From Marisalimonas sp016777705 (GTDB taxonomy: Bacteria; Pseudomonadota; Alphaproteobacteria; Puniceispirillales; Marisalimonadaceae), in NCBI RefSeq assembly GCF_047717795.1, contig NZ_CP159808.1, positions 992,001-1,056,000 on the forward strand: a stretch of 64,000 nt of DNA. The letters run 5' to 3'. The first letter of the stretch is position 1, and each line of letters opens with the position of its first letter. This document shows, one piece after another, positions 8,545-17,399 of the stretch. The notes under the pieces were generated by a model. That model was not told the origin of the DNA, ran no database searches, and was given only the letters and a program-made list of their open reading frames with translations. The translations under genes and the position numbers were made by a program.

Positions 8545-9879
8545 ATGAGTATCGAAATATTAATGCCTGCCCTTAGCCCAACAATGGAAGAAGGCACACT
8601 TTCAAAATGGCTTGTTAGTGAGGGTGATATAGTAAACTCAGGTGACTTATTAGCTGAAATTGAGACTGATAAAGCAACAATGGAAGTTGAGGCAGTTGAT
8701 GAAGGTCAAATTGGACAAATTTTAATATCAGAGGGAACAGAAGGTGTAAAAGTTAATACACCAATAGCAATTTTGATAGGTTCTAATGAAGCCCCGCATC
8801 CAACAATAAAAAATATTGCTGAAAATCCTTATATAGAAAAAGCTATATTGCCTACTAAAAATAAGGATAAACAGATTTTAAAAACTGACTCAAATTCAAG
8901 TTTTATTACTGTAAGAGAGGCTTTAAGAAATGCAATGGCAGAGGAAATGCGAGATGACAATAATGTTTTTGTCATGGGTGAAGAAGTAGCAGAGTATCAA
9001 GGTGCATATAAAGTTACTCAGGGCCTTCTAGATGAATTTGGAGATAAAAGAGTCTATGATACGCCAATAACAGAACATGGTTTTACAGGAGTTGGAATAG
9101 GCGCTGCTTTTGGAAATTTGAAACCTATTGTAGAATTTATGACATTTAACTTTGCTATGCAAGCTATGGATCAAATTATTAACTCTGCAGCTAAAACACT
9201 TTACATGTCGGGTGGTCAAATGGGTTGTCCAATTGTCTTTAGAGGGCCTAATGGCGCAGCCTCTCGTGTTGCAGCCCAACATAGTCAGTGTTATGCTAGT
9301 TGGTATGCACATTGTCCTGGTTTGAAAGTTGTAACTCCTTGGTCGAGTGCTGACGCTAAAGGTCTACTAAAATCTGCAATTAGAGACCCAGACCCTGTTA
9401 TATTTTTAGAGAATGAAGTTATGTATGGTCAGTCTTTTGATTGTCCAGATGGTTCAGATTTCACTTTGCCAATTGGAAAAGCTCATATTGAAAAATCAGG
9501 GAAAGATGTAACTATAATTTCTTTCTCAATTATGGTTGGAAAATCTTTAGAGGCGGCAGAAATTTTAAACGATAAAGGTATTGATGCAGAAGTTATTAAT
9601 TTACGTTCTCTACGTCCATTAGATACAGAAACAATAATAAATTCAGTTAAAAAGACTAATAGAGTAGTAACTTGCGAAGAAGGTTTTCCATTTTCTGGTA
9701 TTGGTTCTGAAATATCTGCAGTTATAAATGAAAATGCTTTCGATTGGCTTGATGCTCCTGTTACTAGAGTAACTGGTAAAGATGTGCCGATGCCCTATGC
9801 AGCAAACCTAGAAAAATTAGCCTTACCTCAAGTTGATGATATTGTGAATTCTTGCATTAATGTTTGTAATAAAAGTTAA
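8545..9879 (+). CDS. pdhB: Pyruvate dehydrogenase E1 component, beta subunit with N-terminal lipoyl domain
   Basis: The 444-residue product carries an extra N-terminal lipoyl domain (about residues 1-78, lipoylated lysine K43 in EIETDKATMEVE), then the transketolase-like E1 beta domain from about residue 118 (ITVREALRNAMAEEM) and its C-terminal domain ending in RVTGKDVPMPYAANLE. E1 beta binds the pyrimidine side of ThDP. A lipoylated E1 beta is known in Sinorhizobium, Zymomonas and relatives, so it is a lineage mark rather than an oddity. The domain is very like that of the next gene, E2, which points to an old duplication. It is 10 bases after pdhA. Confidence 0.96.
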   Translation: MSIEILMPALSPTMEEGTLSKWLVSEGDIVNSGDLLAEIETDKATMEVEAVDEGQIGQILISEGTEGVKVNTPIAILIGSNEAPHPTIKNIAENPYIEKAILPTKNKDKQILKTDSNSSFITVREALRNAMAEEMRDDNNVFVMGEEVAEYQGAYKVTQGLLDEFGDKRVYDTPITEHGFTGVGIGAAFGNLKPIVEFMTFNFAMQAMDQIINSAAKTLYMSGGQMGCPIVFRGPNGAASRVAAQHSQCYASWYAHCPGLKVVTPWSSADAKGLLKSAIRDPDPVIFLENEVMYGQSFDCPDGSDFTLPIGKAHIEKSGKDVTIISFSIMVGKSLEAAEILNDKGIDAEVINLRSLRPLDTETIINSVKKTNRVVTCEEGFPFSGIGSEISAVINENAFDWLDAPVTRVTGKDVPMPYAANLEKLALPQVDDIVNSCINVCNKS

Positions 9880-9891
9880 GGATATAGAGAA

Positions 9892-11151
9892 ATGAGTGTT
9901 AATATCTTGATGCCTGCACTTAGTCCAACTATGGAAGAAGGCACTTTATCTAAATGGTTAGTAAAAGAAGGTGATACTGTCACTTCTGGTGACTTAATTG
10001 CAGAAATAGAGACAGATAAAGCAACTATGGAGGTTGAATCTATAGATGATGGAACTATTGGTAAAATTTTAGTTCATGAAGGGCAGGTATCTGTAAAAGT
10101 AAACGAACCAATAGCTATATTACTCTTAGACGGAGAAAACTTGTCTGACATTAAAAGTATAAAAAAAGTACCTCCGACTGAAAGTGTCCAAGAAATAGAA
10201 AAAATAGAGAGTAAAGAAAAATTAAATTTCAGCTCAGATAAAACCAGTAAAATTAATTTGGATACAAATATAAACATTAAAAATCTTAAAAATAATGAAA
10301 CTAGAATATTTGCTTCGCCTTTAGCAAAAAGAATGGCAAAACAAAGGGATGTTGATTTAAGTTTAGTTAATGGTTCGGGTCCAAATGGACGTATATTAAA
10401 GGCTGATATCGAAAAATTTAATAATAATAAAGATTTACTACAAAACGAAATTATATCAAATAATAATAATTCTGAACTTATAAAAAACAGTTCTATGAGA
10501 AAAACTATAGCTGAACGCTTGGTTAAGTCAAAAAACGAGGCTCCACATTTTTATCTTTCTTTAGATTGTAATATAGATCAACTTCTGAAAATTAGGAGTA
10601 TGATAAATTTAAAATCTAATGATAAGTATAAAATTTCAGTTAACGATATGATAATTAAAGCTGCTAGTTCTTCATTAATTAAAGTTCCTAAAGCCAATGC
10701 TAGCTGGGAAAATGAAAATACTAGATATTTTAATAATACTGACATATCTGTTGCTGTTGCAATTGATGGTGGTTTAATTACACCTATTATAAAAGATGTT
10801 CAATCAAAAGGCCTTTTGGAAATATCTGAGGACATGAAGCTTCTTGCTAATAAAGCTAAAGATGGAAAATTATTACCAGAGGAATATGTTGGAGGTAGTT
10901 TTTCAATATCAAATTTGGGTATGTATGGAATTAAAGAGTTTTCAGCAGTAATTAACCCTCCTCAGGGAGCAATTTTAGCTGTTGGTTCAGGTGAAAAGAG
11001 GCCAATAGTTATCAATGATCAATTAACTATAGCTAGTATTATGACTGTGACTTTATCATGTGATCACAGAGTTGTAGATGGTGCTGTAGGGGCACAGTTT
11101 TTATCAGTTTTTAAAGACTTTATTGAAAACCCATCCTTAATGTTGTTATAG
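9892..11151 (+). CDS. pdhC: Pyruvate dehydrogenase E2, dihydrolipoamide acetyltransferase
   Basis: E2 forms the core of the complex and transfers acetyl from lipoamide to CoA. Domains in order over 419 residues: one lipoyl domain (1-78, K43 in EIETDKATMEVE), an Asn/Lys-rich linker, a peripheral subunit-binding domain at about 138-175 (ASPLAKRMAKQRDVDLS to GRILKADIE), and the catalytic domain with the DHRVVDGAVGAQFL active-site histidine near the C-terminus. A single lipoyl domain fits with the second one being on PdhB. It begins 12 bases after pdhB and ends 9 bases before lpd. Confidence 0.96.
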   Translation: MSVNILMPALSPTMEEGTLSKWLVKEGDTVTSGDLIAEIETDKATMEVESIDDGTIGKILVHEGQVSVKVNEPIAILLLDGENLSDIKSIKKVPPTESVQEIEKIESKEKLNFSSDKTSKINLDTNINIKNLKNNETRIFASPLAKRMAKQRDVDLSLVNGSGPNGRILKADIEKFNNNKDLLQNEIISNNNNSELIKNSSMRKTIAERLVKSKNEAPHFYLSLDCNIDQLLKIRSMINLKSNDKYKISVNDMIIKAASSSLIKVPKANASWENENTRYFNNTDISVAVAIDGGLITPIIKDVQSKGLLEISEDMKLLANKAKDGKLLPEEYVGGSFSISNLGMYGIKEFSAVINPPQGAILAVGSGEKRPIVINDQLTIASIMTVTLSCDHRVVDGAVGAQFLSVFKDFIENPSLMLL

Positions 11152-11160
11152 GAAATATTT

Positions 11161-12570
11161 ATGTCTAATAGTGATTATGATATTATAGTTATTGGTGGTG
11201 GCCCCGGCGGTTATGTGGCTGCTATTAGAGCATCTCAATTGGGAATGTCAGTTGCTTTAATTGAAGACAAGCATTTGGGTGGTATTTGTCTAAATTGGGG
11301 TTGTATTCCAACAAAAGCTCTTTTAAGAGCTAGTGAAATTAAACATATGTTGGATAATGTTGATGAATTTGGTTTTTCTGTTTCTAATATTAAAATGGAT
11401 ATAGATAAAATAACCAAGCGCTCCAGAAAAGTAGCTTCTCAATTATCAGCTGGTATTAGTCATCTTTTGAAAAAAAATAAAGTAAAAGTTTTTGAAGGTT
11501 TTGCACATTTAGTTAAAGGGTCTTCAGACTTAAAAACGGTTAAAACTAAGGCTAAAGGTAAAGATATTTTAATGACATCAAAAAATGTTATAATTGCCAC
11601 TGGTGCTAGATCAAGAAATCTACCTTTTGTATCATCTGATGGTAAAAATATTTGGGATTATAAATCTGCGATGATACCTAAAAAGTTACCAAAATCAATG
11701 ATTATAATTGGTTCAGGTGCTATAGGTATGGAATTCGCATCTTTTTATAATGATTTAGGCGTTATGGTAACTATAGTAGAAGCGCTTCCATCAATTCTGC
11801 CTAATGAAGATGAAGATATATCAAAAATAGTTGAGACTAATTTCGTTAAAAGAGGAATAAATATAAAAACAAATACTACCCTTAAGTCAGTTGAAACGTT
11901 TGATAAAAACGTCTCTGCTGAAATTATATGTGATGGTAAAATTGAAACTATAACTTCTGAGAAATTAATCTTAGCTATTGGAATTATAGCAAATACTGAA
12001 AATTTAGGTTTAGAAAAATTTAATATTAAAATTGATAAAGGTCACATCATTACAAATGAATGGCTTGAAACGGATGAAAAAGGTATATTCGCAATAGGAG
12101 ATGTTACAGAAGGTCCGTGGCTAGCTCATAAAGCTAGTCATGAGGGAGTTTTATGTGTAGAAAAAATTGCTGGTTACAAAAATCTTAATCCTATTGATAA
12201 ATCATCAATACCAGGATGTACTTATTGCAGACCTCAAGTTGCATCTATTGGATTAACAGAAAAAAAAGCCAATCTTCAAAAATTAAATATTAAAGTAGGT
12301 AAGTTTCCTTTTGTTGGAAATGGTAAAGCAATTGCGTTAGGAGATTCTGAAGGACTAATTAAGACCATATTTAATGATGACAATGGTGAGTTAATTGGAG
12401 CGCATATGGTTGGGCCAGAAGTAACTGAATTAATTCAAGGTTTTTCAATAGCTAAAAAATTAGAAACCACAGAACATGAATTGATGCATACTGTTTTTCC
12501 TCATCCTACGTTATCCGAAGGTATGCACGAATCGGTATTAGATGCATACAATCAAGCAATACATTATTAA
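11161..12570 (+). CDS. lpdA: Dihydrolipoyl dehydrogenase (E3)
   Basis: E3 reoxidises dihydrolipoamide with NAD through FAD and a redox-active disulfide. The 469-residue flavoprotein has an N-terminal FAD-binding GGGPGGYVAAIRASQLG, the disulfide motif GGICLNWGCIPTKALL, an NAD-binding GSGAIGMEF near residue 183, and the dimerisation domain with the catalytic HPTLSEGMHE at the C-terminus. Being in the pdh operon, it probably serves pyruvate dehydrogenase, though it could also serve other lipoyl complexes because no second copy is visible here. Confidence 0.96.
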   Translation: MSNSDYDIIVIGGGPGGYVAAIRASQLGMSVALIEDKHLGGICLNWGCIPTKALLRASEIKHMLDNVDEFGFSVSNIKMDIDKITKRSRKVASQLSAGISHLLKKNKVKVFEGFAHLVKGSSDLKTVKTKAKGKDILMTSKNVIIATGARSRNLPFVSSDGKNIWDYKSAMIPKKLPKSMIIIGSGAIGMEFASFYNDLGVMVTIVEALPSILPNEDEDISKIVETNFVKRGINIKTNTTLKSVETFDKNVSAEIICDGKIETITSEKLILAIGIIANTENLGLEKFNIKIDKGHIITNEWLETDEKGIFAIGDVTEGPWLAHKASHEGVLCVEKIAGYKNLNPIDKSSIPGCTYCRPQVASIGLTEKKANLQKLNIKVGKFPFVGNGKAIALGDSEGLIKTIFNDDNGELIGAHMVGPEVTELIQGFSIAKKLETTEHELMHTVFPHPTLSEGMHESVLDAYNQAIHY

Positions 12571-12589
12571 GTCTCTGTAGAAGATTGCA

Positions 12590-13561
12590 ATGTTAAAGAA
12601 TTTAAATGAAAAAAAAAATATAAGGCATCCAGAAAAAATTAATAAGCCTGATAATATCTCTCCTTCTAAACCAAGTTGGTTAAAAGTTAGGGCACCTATT
12701 GGAAAAATATTTGATGAAACCAAAGGTTTGTTAGACGATTTAGGTATTGTTACAGTATGTGAAGAGGCAAGCTGTCCTAATATAGGTAATTGCTGGTCAA
12801 AAAAACATGCTACAATGATGATTATGGGGGATACTTGTACTAGAGCATGCTCATTTTGTAATGTTACAACAGGTAAGCCTAAGGGGCTTGATTTGACTGA
12901 ACCTTTCAGAGTGGCTCAATCAGTAGCCAAGTTAAATTTAAACCATGTAGTTATCACTTCTGTTGATAGAGACGATCTAGATGATGGGGGAGCTGAACAT
13001 TTTGTAAATACAATCAAAGATATTAAAAGCTTGTCTCCAAATACATCCATTGAGATTTTAACACCTGATTTTCTTCGAAAAGATGGTGCATTAGAAAAAG
13101 TTATTGACGCAAAGCCAGATGTCTTTAACCACAACCTTGAAACAGTACCTAGGCTATACACATCAGTCAGACCAGGAGCCAGATATTTCCATTCTTTAAA
13201 TTTATTATCTAAAGTTAAAGACATAGATCCTAAAATTTTTACTAAATCAGGCATTATGGTTGGGTTAGGGGAAGATAAAAGTGAAGTTTTCCAAGTAATG
13301 GATGATATGAGGTCAGCAAACATAGATTTTTTGACTATTGGCCAATATTTACAACCCACTATTAAGCATCATAAAGTTGATAGGTTTGTTTATCCAAGTG
13401 AATTTGCTTTATATAAAAAAACCGCTCTTTCTAAAGGTTTTTTAGTTGTGTCGTCATCACCACTGACAAGAAGTAGCTTTCATGCAAGTGAAGATTTTGA
13501 AAGATTAAAAGAGGCAAGGTATTTAAAATTTAATTCGAAGGTTTCAGAGATTGTTAATTAA
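12590..13561 (+). CDS. lipA: Lipoyl synthase
   Basis: LipA is a radical SAM enzyme that inserts two sulfurs into octanoyl-protein to make the lipoyl group. The auxiliary [4Fe-4S] cluster motif CEEASCPNIGNCW is near residue 59 and the radical SAM triad CTRACSFC near residue 84; the C-terminal RSSFHA segment, which supplies the serine ligand, is present. Length (323) is normal. Its place after lpd couples cofactor assembly to the four lipoyl-dependent genes upstream. The stop shares one base with the start of ratA (TAATG). Confidence 0.97.
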   Translation: MLKNLNEKKNIRHPEKINKPDNISPSKPSWLKVRAPIGKIFDETKGLLDDLGIVTVCEEASCPNIGNCWSKKHATMMIMGDTCTRACSFCNVTTGKPKGLDLTEPFRVAQSVAKLNLNHVVITSVDRDDLDDGGAEHFVNTIKDIKSLSPNTSIEILTPDFLRKDGALEKVIDAKPDVFNHNLETVPRLYTSVRPGARYFHSLNLLSKVKDIDPKIFTKSGIMVGLGEDKSEVFQVMDDMRSANIDFLTIGQYLQPTIKHHKVDRFVYPSEFALYKKTALSKGFLVVSSSPLTRSSFHASEDFERLKEARYLKFNSKVSEIVN

Positions 13562-14010
13562 TGAAGCATGAAGAAAAACGTATAATTAATCATACACCTC
13601 AAAATTTATATAATCTTGTATCTGACGTAAAGAAATATCCAGAATTTTTACCTTGGTGTTTAGGCGCTAGGGTAAAAAATTTGCTTCAAAATGAATTTGA
13701 CGCAGATTTAATTATAGGCTTCAAGATTTATAAAGAGGTTTATTCTTCCCAAATATTACTTGACCCAAATAATTACAAAATAATTGTAAATTATAAAGAT
13801 GGGCCATTTGAATATCTTTATAATTACTGGTTATTTAAGGAGAATAGTGCCGGGTGCGAAATTGAATTTATGGTTGAATTTAAGTTCAAATCTATTTTTT
13901 TACAAACAGTTATGGAATCTTTATTCTCAGAGGCCGTTAAAAAAATGGTTAAGGCTTTTGAAAGCAGAGCAAATTATTTATATAATTCAACTAAATGTAA
14001 TCATTTATAA
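13561..14010 (+). CDS. ratA: RatA/Coq10-like SRPBCC domain protein
   Basis: This 149-residue protein is a START/SRPBCC fold member, recognised by PQNLYNLVSDVKKYPEFLPWC near the N-terminus and a C-terminal helix ending FESRANYLY. Homologs are called RatA (named in E. coli as a ribosome association toxin) or Coq10, a ubiquinone-binding protein needed for respiration. In alphaproteobacteria it regularly follows lipA, which favours a quinone or mitochondrial-Coq10-like role; that is inference. Its start overlaps the lipA stop by one base, showing translational coupling. Its 3' end overlaps the convergent pncC gene by 20 bases. Confidence 0.85.
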   Translation: MKHEEKRIINHTPQNLYNLVSDVKKYPEFLPWCLGARVKNLLQNEFDADLIIGFKIYKEVYSSQILLDPNNYKIIVNYKDGPFEYLYNYWLFKENSAGCEIEFMVEFKFKSIFLQTVMESLFSEAVKKMVKAFESRANYLYNSTKCNHL

Positions 14011-14482
14011 TTTTATTAGCAAACTTTAAACTTTCTAATGTGGTTTTTTGTCTTATTTCAAGTCTATTTCCATTAAGTAAATATTTTTTTTGAAATACTT
14101 TTATTTTAGTACCTATTGCTATCCATACTAAACCGACTGGTTTATTAATGCTCCCGCCCGTTGGACCTGCAATACCAGTAACTGCAATAGATATATCTGC
14201 TTTCATTAATGACAACACGTTTAATGCCATATGGTATGCAGTTTGTTCGCTCACAGCGCCATTTGTTTCAATTATACTTAATGGAATGTTTAATAACTTT
14301 GATTTCATAGAATTTGAATAAGTAACTATGCTAGATTTAAAAATATTACTAGAGCCATTTATAGATACTATGGATGATGCTATCATACCACCAGTACAAC
14401 TTTCAGCTGCAGTTACATTGATATTTTTTTGCGTACATTGATTAAATAAGAATTCTGATTCTTTGTTTATTTTATTCCACAT
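13991..14482 (-). CDS. pncC: CinA-family nicotinamide-nucleotide amidohydrolase
   Basis: The 163-residue product matches the stand-alone CinA C-terminal (PncC) domain, which hydrolyses nicotinamide mononucleotide in NAD recycling. Key motifs are TAAESCTGGMIASSIV near residue 24 with the family serine/cysteine region, GAVSEQTAYHMA, and AVTGIAGPTGGS near residue 100. The N-terminal molybdopterin-binding-like CinA domain is absent, as in most proteobacterial short forms. It is the last gene of the minus-strand set ispDF-pgpA-pncC and overlaps ratA tail to tail. Confidence 0.92.
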   Translation of the reverse strand: MWNKINKESEFLFNQCTQKNINVTAAESCTGGMIASSIVSINGSSNIFKSSIVTYSNSMKSKLLNIPLSIIETNGAVSEQTAYHMALNVLSLMKADISIAVTGIAGPTGGSINKPVGLVWIAIGTKIKVFQKKYLLNGNRLEIRQKTTLESLKFANKIINDYI

Positions 14483-14489
14483 TCTAAAC

Positions 14490-15002
14490 TCATAATGTCT
14501 TAATTAAAATTTGTTGGTTAAGTGAAGTTAAAATAGCACATTGAACAAGAAATGCACATAAACCTGCAATTACATCATCAGCCATAATACCGAAGCCGCC
14601 TGGTAATGATTCAAATTTTTTGATTGGTCCAATTTTGGTAATATCAAAAAATCTAAACAACAAAAATGATAATGTAAGTGATGAATAGTTATAAAATATA
14701 TTCTCAGATTGAATAGTAGCAAATAAAACAATAAATTGACCTACAAACTCATCTATTACAATTTCTTTGGGATCTTTTTTTTTATATACCTTTATGTGGA
14801 TTTCACAGAAAAAATAGCCTAACAATATTAATGCACAAGTAATAAACAAAAAATTTAAAACACCTAAACTTGATATTAAGTTAAATCCTATAATTATAGC
14901 TATAAAAGATGCAAAAGTTCCTGGTGCATATTTAACAATACCAATTGGATACACTTCAGCAATCTTAGCCAAAAATATTAAAATATTACTCTTACTAATC
15001 AT
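14490..15002 (-). CDS. pgpA: Phosphatidylglycerophosphatase A
   Basis: PgpA dephosphorylates phosphatidylglycerol phosphate at the inner membrane to make phosphatidylglycerol. The 170-residue protein shows the family's KYAPGTFASFIAI near the N-terminus, the acidic KKKDPKEIVIDEFVGQFI segment, and LPGGFGIMADDVIAG near the C-terminus, with several hydrophobic helices between. Its start overlaps the end of ispDF by 8 bases, so translation is coupled. The ispDF-pgpA-cinA order is common in alphaproteobacteria. Confidence 0.93.
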   Translation of the reverse strand: MISKSNILIFLAKIAEVYPIGIVKYAPGTFASFIAIIIGFNLISSLGVLNFLFITCALILLGYFFCEIHIKVYKKKDPKEIVIDEFVGQFIVLFATIQSENIFYNYSSLTLSFLLFRFFDITKIGPIKKFESLPGGFGIMADDVIAGLCAFLVQCAILTSLNQQILIKTL

Positions 15003-16194
15003 CTAATATATCATCAATCATTCTTATAGATGTGTTTACCATTGCAGCTATGCCTTCTTGTCGACCTATAAACCCAATACTCTCAGAAGTTTTACCCTTA
15101 ATGCTAATTCTCTTAGGATTTATATTTAATATTCTAGCAATGTTTTTTTGCATCAAATCTGAGTAATCTAAAATTTTAGGTTTTTCGCATATTATAACTG
15201 CATCTATATTATTAATCTTACCGTTTTTTTTGTTTAAAAGATTAGATGCATGTATTAAAAAAGTTGAGCTATCGCTATTTTTCCATTTTAAATCTGAAGG
15301 AGGAAAAAGTTTACCAATATCACCTTCATTAACAACTCCTAATATACTGTCTGTTATAGCATGTAATAAAACATCTGCGTCAGAATGACCAATAAGGGAG
15401 TTTGTGTTGGGAATATTAATTCCTCCTAATGTAATAAAATTTTTGATATTATCTTTTTTTAAGTCAAACCTATGAATATCAAATCCATTACCAATCATCG
15501 TAATATATTTAATATTATTAGTTAAATAGGGTTTCAATAATTTAAAATCATTTTCATAAGTAATTTTTAAAATCCTTGGGTCACCTTCTACTGTCGTTAT
15601 TTTTGTTCCTTTACTCATTAAAAGAGAACTTTCATCATCATATATCTGCGTGGCATTATCATGAGCTGTTAATAACTTCTTATAATTGCATAATTGAGGT
15701 GTTTGCACTAAAAATTTATTTTTTCTGCTCTCTACTTTTGTAATTTTATTTTTATTTACTGTCCTTAAAGAGTCACTTAAAGGTAATACTGGGATCACAC
15801 AAGTACTGTTTTTTTTTGCTTCGTTTAACAAATCATTTATCACTTTTCTTGATACAAATGGTCTAGCAGAATCATGTACTAAAACAAATTTAGGTGGTGA
15901 TAGTTTTAATGAAACAAGTCCTCTGTAAACGCTTTCATGTCTATTTTCACCTCCAATAATTGGATCCAATAGATTATGTTTAGTAGCAATTTCCTTAATT
16001 GAATTAAAATCTTTGCTATTAGATACGATTAATATTTTAATTTTGTTTATTTTTTCTTTTAAATTTTTAATGCAAAATTCTACTAATGTCTCATTATTAA
16101 TATTTATCAATTGTTTGCTTGTTTTAGAGCCAAATCTATTTCCCGTACCACCTGCTAATAAAATTACAGTTACGTTTTCAACTTTAATATTCAA
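14995..16194 (-). CDS. ispDF: Bifunctional IspD/IspF isoprenoid biosynthesis enzyme
   Basis: The 399-residue fusion catalyses two steps of the MEP pathway: CDP-ME synthesis from MEP (IspD) and cyclisation to MEcPP (IspF). The IspD part (residues 1 to about 230) begins with VILLAGGTGNRFGSKTSKQL; the IspF part starts about residue 233 with GNGFDIHRF (metal ligands D239 and H241) and continues with GHSDADVLLHAITDSILG. The fusion is typical of alphaproteobacteria. It is divergent from ntrB; in many relatives a dusB gene lies between, and it is missing here. Confidence 0.96.
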   Translation of the reverse strand: MNIKVENVTVILLAGGTGNRFGSKTSKQLININNETLVEFCIKNLKEKINKIKILIVSNSKDFNSIKEIATKHNLLDPIIGGENRHESVYRGLVSLKLSPPKFVLVHDSARPFVSRKVINDLLNEAKKNSTCVIPVLPLSDSLRTVNKNKITKVESRKNKFLVQTPQLCNYKKLLTAHDNATQIYDDESSLLMSKGTKITTVEGDPRILKITYENDFKLLKPYLTNNIKYITMIGNGFDIHRFDLKKDNIKNFITLGGINIPNTNSLIGHSDADVLLHAITDSILGVVNEGDIGKLFPPSDLKWKNSDSSTFLIHASNLLNKKNGKINNIDAVIICEKPKILDYSDLMQKNIARILNINPKRISIKGKTSESIGFIGRQEGIAAMVNTSIRMIDDILDD

Positions 16195-16320
16195 TATTAA
16201 CTCCGATAATGGTTAATAATTAGGCATAAATTATAATAAACTTCATAAATTGAAATTATTGTATAAATTTTAGTCATATTTATTATAATTAATAAATATT
16301 TAATAAGATTTATATTTTTA
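16195..16320. promoter_or_regulatory. Divergent ispDF/ntrB intergenic region
   Basis: These 126 bases separate the divergent ispDF and ntrB starts and should hold both promoters. The DNA is almost pure A and T; many -10-like boxes exist, none with a convincing -35 partner. No sigma-54 type GG-N10-GC element is visible, consistent with the loss of sigma-54 contacts in NtrC downstream. Confidence 0.3.
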
Positions 16321-17385
16321 ATGATTAATAGTATTTTAAATGAACTTAGAACTCCAGTTTTTTTAGTAAACAAAAATGATGATGTTGTTTATATAAATTC
16401 AATTGGCGAAGAATTTTTTGGGCATAGTGCAAACTTAATTATTGGGTCTTCTTTATATAATTTAATACCAGAAGATTCACCAGTTAGTATCCTTTTAACA
16501 AGAGTAAGAAAATCTAAGCAAGGTTTAACTGAAGAAAGTTTGGATTTTAGCAATATCAATTTTCCTAACAGGAAGGTGAGAGCTCATATAGTTCCACTAT
16601 CGTTCGATAGTAATCAAATAATTTTTCAATTAAGTGAACTCACAGTATCTGAGATGTTTCAATCACAAAGAATAAATTCAAAAATATCTAAATCATTTTC
16701 TTCTATGATTGATATGTTAATGCATGAATTAAAAAACCCACTTGCTGGTATAAAAGGAGCTTCTCAATTAATAGAGAGTGACTTAAATAGCGATAAAAAT
16801 GTTAAAGAGTTAACTTCTCTTATAAATATTGAAAGCGATCGCATTGTCTCATTGTTAAATAGAATGGAACAAATAAACAATAACGATGTAATTAAAGATC
16901 AAGAATTTTTGAATGTTCATGAAATTTTAAACCATTGTAAACGTGTTGCACAAAATAGTTTTGGCTCAAATATTAAATATATAGAGTCTTTTGATCCTTC
17001 TCTTCCACACATCTATGCTAATAAAGACCTTCTAATTCAAATTTTTCTTAATTTATTAAAAAATGCTTGTGAAGCAGCTTCAAATACCGACAAAATAAAA
17101 ATTAAAACTAGTTTTAACTCAGATAAAAAAATATCTTTTTCTCATGAAGAAGTTCCTTCAAGTCTTCCATTACAAATTGAAATTATAGATTATGGTTCAG
17201 GTATTACTAAATCTTTACTTCCAAATATTTTTGACCCTTTCATCTCATCTAAAAAAGAAGGTAAAGGATTAGGTTTATCTATAGTTGCAAGTGGACTTAA
17301 TGACATGGGGGCTGTTATCGATGTGACATCATCACCAGGGTTAACAAATTTTATTATTAACTTTCCATTAAAAAAAAATAAATAA
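16321..17385 (+). CDS. ntrB: NtrB-type nitrogen regulation sensor histidine kinase
   Basis: This soluble 354-residue kinase has an N-terminal PAS domain (about 5-115; PVFLVNKNDDVVYINSIGEEF), a dimerisation and phosphoacceptor helix with the histidine in MHELKNPLAGIKGASQLIE (H135), and a HATPase domain with N box NLLKNACEAA and G box GKGLGLSIVASGL. Lack of membrane segments and the paired downstream response regulator fit NtrB, which reports nitrogen status through PII. It may act on the next gene, the REC-containing NtrC, 14 bases downstream. All kinase motifs look intact. Confidence 0.92.
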   Translation: MINSILNELRTPVFLVNKNDDVVYINSIGEEFFGHSANLIIGSSLYNLIPEDSPVSILLTRVRKSKQGLTEESLDFSNINFPNRKVRAHIVPLSFDSNQIIFQLSELTVSEMFQSQRINSKISKSFSSMIDMLMHELKNPLAGIKGASQLIESDLNSDKNVKELTSLINIESDRIVSLLNRMEQINNNDVIKDQEFLNVHEILNHCKRVAQNSFGSNIKYIESFDPSLPHIYANKDLLIQIFLNLLKNACEAASNTDKIKIKTSFNSDKKISFSHEEVPSSLPLQIEIIDYGSGITKSLLPNIFDPFISSKKEGKGLGLSIVASGLNDMGAVIDVTSSPGLTNFIINFPLKKNK

Positions 17386-17399
17386 TTTAGGTAATTATT

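Noticed and set aside
12916..13359. Minus-strand open frame of 147 codons inside lipA
   Set aside because: Antisense shadow of a highly conserved radical SAM gene.
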